Source: Myxococcales bacterium (lineage in GTDB: Bacteria; Myxococcota_C; UBA6777). From it: a stretch of DNA of 8,539 nt. Within the stretch, counting starts at the first letter, position 1. Every line of letters starts with the position of its first letter. The stretch is taken from positions 1 to 8,539 of the forward strand of contig JALTMC010000021.1 in NCBI GenBank assembly GCA_027005175.1, written 5' to 3'. A program made the position numbers and the translations under genes. Below are positions 6,093-8,539 of this stretch, piece by piece. Below the pieces are notes generated by a model that saw only the letters and a list, made by a program, of their open reading frames with translations, searched no databases and was not told the origin of the DNA.

Positions 6093-8539
6093 TCAAGGAG
6101 ATTGGGCTGAGAGAGTGGATGTCCCCTGACCATCGACTCCAACACCATGTTCAAGCTTGCGACGAGGGTTTGTACTGGGACTGCGTCCTTGGGTCCAAGT
6201 TTTGTGATTGCCCAAGATCTTGGCTCCATCGGAACGCTTATACGTGTCCTGTCCACCGGCATCAATAAAGAGACCAATCGTGCGCAACCCTGCACTGTTC
6301 CGAGGATTAGCATCGGGGTTAGGGCTGTTGGCCCGCCCCAAGCTGCTGGTGTTTCCTGCAAGATATGTATCATCACCACCATTGTCGATCAGGAAGCCAA
6401 ATCCATTGTCGTTTCCTGAGCCAAGAGTGAGTCCACCTGTTCGGTAGATATCGTTGCCGCTGTCATCGATCAACCAGGAGATAGAGTAGTCGTGCCCAAC
6501 CCCCGTATGAGTGGCCACTGGCTTCAAACGGGAGTTGTATAAATCGTCACCACCACCTTCGAGAAACAGAGACAGCGAATAATGGGCTGTGGCACCTTGT
6601 ACATACCAGAGTCCATCGTACTTATCTTTGCCATCACCATCAGCCAAGATGCCAGTGCCATACCAAAACCCTGTGCCCTGTCCAAACACACCCGAACTAT
6701 ACTCATCGTCTCCTTTCAAATCACGCAAGATCGCCAGTCCACCGGACATAAACATATTGTCCGAAAAATCGGCACGTCGTCCAAAGGCGGCCCCTTGTAC
6801 AAAGGCAGAGTTGGCTCGCCCCGGGAGCTGAGCGGAGAGGTACAAAGGATCACCTTTTTTTCCTCGAAAATCCTGTTTGGGATCGCCATGATCTGCAAGG
6901 TATTTATCGTTCCCTTTCGCATCCAGTAAGATGCCCACACCTTTTGCGTAGGCAAAGCCCTGTGCATTGTGGTACGTCAGATAGGTGTCGTTGCCACCTC
7001 GATCAAGTAACAAGCCGATACCAAAGGCGCTGGCCCCCTGACAGCCCGCTTCACACTGGTAAAGATCATCTCCACCTTCATCGTACAGAACCCCAACCCC
7101 CAAGACACCAAAACCCTGACTCATTCGTAAAGACTTATAAGTATCTTTGCCCTTTCCAAGATCAAACAAAAAGGCGATCCCCAAACGCGCCCCACCCTGG
7201 CGGGCTCGCACTGAAAGAGAGATCGGACCATACGAGCGCACCAACGTTGAACAATAACCCTTTGCATTGCAGGTTCCTGTATTCCTCGGGCAAGCTCGGG
7301 TGGGACTACAACGTCGCTGGCAGGCTCTGTTTACACAAGGGCCTGTCCCCAATCCACATTGACGATCACTCACACAATAACGAGGAGGATTGTATCGCCC
7401 ATCTTGATCAGAAGGAAAACGATTTCCTGTATCATGTCCATGTTTTCGAATTTCATAGCCGTATGTATCGTTCCCTCCCAGATCGAGCAACACAGAGACA
7501 CCGTTCTTTTCCGAGAGATTGGCCCCCGCCTGGATCTCATACGTATCATCTCCACCTGTGTCTACGAGCAATGCAATCGCACCCTGATACTTCGGGTCAT
7601 TCGCCCTATATTTGTGTTCAGCATTGTCAGAGAGGATGATTCGACCCAATGGAGTGTTCTGTGAGAAGGAAAAACCTTTGTAAGAAAGATCGGCTTTCAG
7701 GCCCGATCTTGCGATGGCATCAGCAAGCCCCCATGCTCCCTGGTACATCTTTTGGTAGCCAAAATCTTTGGCCAACACCCAGTAATCCGCAGTCGGCTTG
7801 TTGGGGCTGCCCAATTTTAAACCTGCCTGAGAGCCAATCAAAAAGAAGGAGTGAGCGCGATCAAAGAAATACCGGGGGTTCTTTGTCACTTCGGGAGGGA
7901 ACGCAAGTTTTCGCAACGTCGCCGCCACAGACATCGCCAGGATCACCTTGGCGAGTGCCGTTTGCAACCCCGCTGGGACATCTGCGGCGTCTTTCTTTAT
8001 CACTGCGAGATCTGGTGTTCCACCCTGCTCCTTTATCAACTGAGCCACTGCATTCGCCAAAGGCTCTGTAGCAGGGACAGTAACAGGAGTAGACTTTGTT
8101 TTAACAGGAGCATCAAGCCATTCTGACGCATTCGCGATATTCACAGCGACCGCAGCGATCCCTGTTTGTTTTAAGGTATCATCCACGCGACGAATCGCGC
8201 TCTTTCCCCAGGCAAGAAACTGAAGAGGCTCGCGATGCAGTCGATTGTAGAACCCCAAACGAAACGGGTCATTTGCAATCCTAGCGGGAATGAGCTTCAT
8301 CTCTTTGTTTGACAAGATCAGCGTACACCGCGTATGTCCGATAGCTTTAAGAGCCTCTGCCATCAGGTTTTTCTGTCCCTGTGGAACCATGGGAGATGTC
8401 AAACACAGACAAATATGAGGGAGGCACACCTTTTGCTTTCCAGACACCCCCTCGATGTCTCGACAATATGCATTGTCACCACAATCAGCATCGGAGGTAC
8501 AAGCTCGGGAGCAAAAAGGTTTCAAGGGGACCACACCCT
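6093..8539 (-). CDS. Large GGxDxY-repeat, Cys-rich, probably secreted protein (5' end beyond the window)
   Basis: The frame is open from the window edge to TGA 6095-6093, giving at least 814 residues. The GTG at 8534 is not taken as the start because it cuts into a Cys-rich module. Numbering below is from that GTG. Residues 8-44 hold eight Cys including SDADCGDNAYC, resembling disulfide-rich modules of myxobacterial surface proteins. A non-repetitive, helix-like region follows (45-310). From 327 to 765 there are twelve copies of a GGxDxY-type hexamer (at 327, 353, 461, 487, 513, 540, 607, 634, 661, 692, 719, 760), mostly 26-27 residues apart, each after a hydrophobic strand (LLLDRGGNDTY, FLIDNGGDDTY) and often with QG(F/A) between. 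This suggests a Ca2+-binding-like beta-solenoid, though it lacks the RTX nonapeptide. A second Cys cluster (387-428) interrupts the solenoid. Extracellular or surface location is inferred from the disulfide-type Cys. The signal peptide would lie outside the window, and function is unknown. Confidence 0.85.
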   Translation of the reverse strand, partial: GVVPLKPFCSRACTSDADCGDNAYCRDIEGVSGKQKVCLPHICLCLTSPMVPQGQKNLMAEALKAIGHTRCTLILSNKEMKLIPARIANDPFRLGFYNRLHREPLQFLAWGKSAIRRVDDTLKQTGIAAVAVNIANASEWLDAPVKTKSTPVTVPATEPLANAVAQLIKEQGGTPDLAVIKKDAADVPAGLQTALAKVILAMSVAATLRKLAFPPEVTKNPRYFFDRAHSFFLIGSQAGLKLGSPNKPTADYWVLAKDFGYQKMYQGAWGLADAIARSGLKADLSYKGFSFSQNTPLGRIILSDNAEHKYRANDPKYQGAIALLVDTGGDDTYEIQAGANLSEKNGVSVLLDLGGNDTYGYEIRKHGHDTGNRFPSDQDGRYNPPRYCVSDRQCGLGTGPCVNRACQRRCSPTRACPRNTGTCNAKGYCSTLVRSYGPISLSVRARQGGARLGIAFLFDLGKGKDTYKSLRMSQGFGVLGVGVLYDEGGDDLYQCEAGCQGASAFGIGLLLDRGGNDTYLTYHNAQGFAYAKGVGILLDAKGNDKYLADHGDPKQDFRGKKGDPLYLSAQLPGRANSAFVQGAAFGRRADFSDNMFMSGGLAILRDLKGDDEYSSGVFGQGTGFWYGTGILADGDGKDKYDGLWYVQGATAHYSLSLFLEGGGDDLYNSRLKPVATHTGVGHDYSISWLIDDSGNDIYRTGGLTLGSGNDNGFGFLIDNGGDDTYLAGNTSSLGRANSPNPDANPRNSAGLRTIGLFIDAGGQDTYKRSDGAKILGNHKTWTQGRSPSTNPRRKLEHGVGVDGQGTSTLSAQSP

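Noticed and set aside
6944-7639. 231-residue plus-strand open frame
   Set aside because: It lies fully antisense to the GGxDxY protein, whose repeat motifs clearly establish the minus-strand frame. The His/Pro/Arg-rich translation is typical of a shadow frame.
8532-8534. GTG as the true start of the large minus-strand protein
   Set aside because: The frame is open to the window edge, and the GTG would start directly before the first Cys module with no signal peptide. The gene is more likely cut by the window.

Overview
The window looks like chromosomal DNA from a moderate-GC, myxobacterium-like (Myxococcota/Bradymonadota-type) bacterium. This lineage guess rests mainly on the large secreted-type protein at the right end, whose Cys-rich modules resemble 'SxADCG...YC' modules familiar from that group, and on the many lineage-restricted hypothetical genes. 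No rRNA, tRNA, integrase, transposase or CRISPR array was seen, so the placement is tentative.

Layout. The left end (1-135) is a near-perfect 61-bp-arm palindrome. It interrupts the 5' part of a class I mannose-6-phosphate isomerase gene (manA, + strand, ends at 645) and is probably a fold-back artefact or rearrangement at a contig edge. A 162-bp intergenic space holds two copies of a 34-bp repeat exactly 75 bp apart. Next comes a + strand gene (808-1392) for a small HEFVH-containing putative metallopeptidase-like protein of unknown function. It overlaps tail-to-tail by 15 bp with a leftward cluster of three genes. In order of transcription these are a pentapeptide-repeat protein with a C-terminal two-TM channel-like domain (5712-4429), a long coiled-coil protein ending in a PD-(D/E)xK-like nuclease domain (4374-3130), and an AIPR-family (abortive infection phage resistance) protein with an N-terminal D...QxK nuclease-like region (3057-1378). 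The gaps are only 54 and 72 bp.

The 380-bp space upstream of that cluster (5713-6092) is largely filled by an array of about 69-bp tandem repeats, each full unit carrying a bulged stem-loop. The gene-proximal, degenerate repeat supplies the ribosome binding site of the pentapeptide gene. The right 2.4 kb (6093 to the window edge, - strand) is one incomplete gene for a large, probably extracellular protein. It has twelve GGxDxY motifs at roughly 26-27-residue spacing and two Cys-rich modules.

The most interesting hypothesis is that the three leftward genes form a defence module: a membrane channel-like protein plus two nuclease-like proteins, one of them AIPR. The family assignments of AIPR, the pentapeptide protein and manA are well supported by motifs. 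The joint defence role is inference from proximity and family association.
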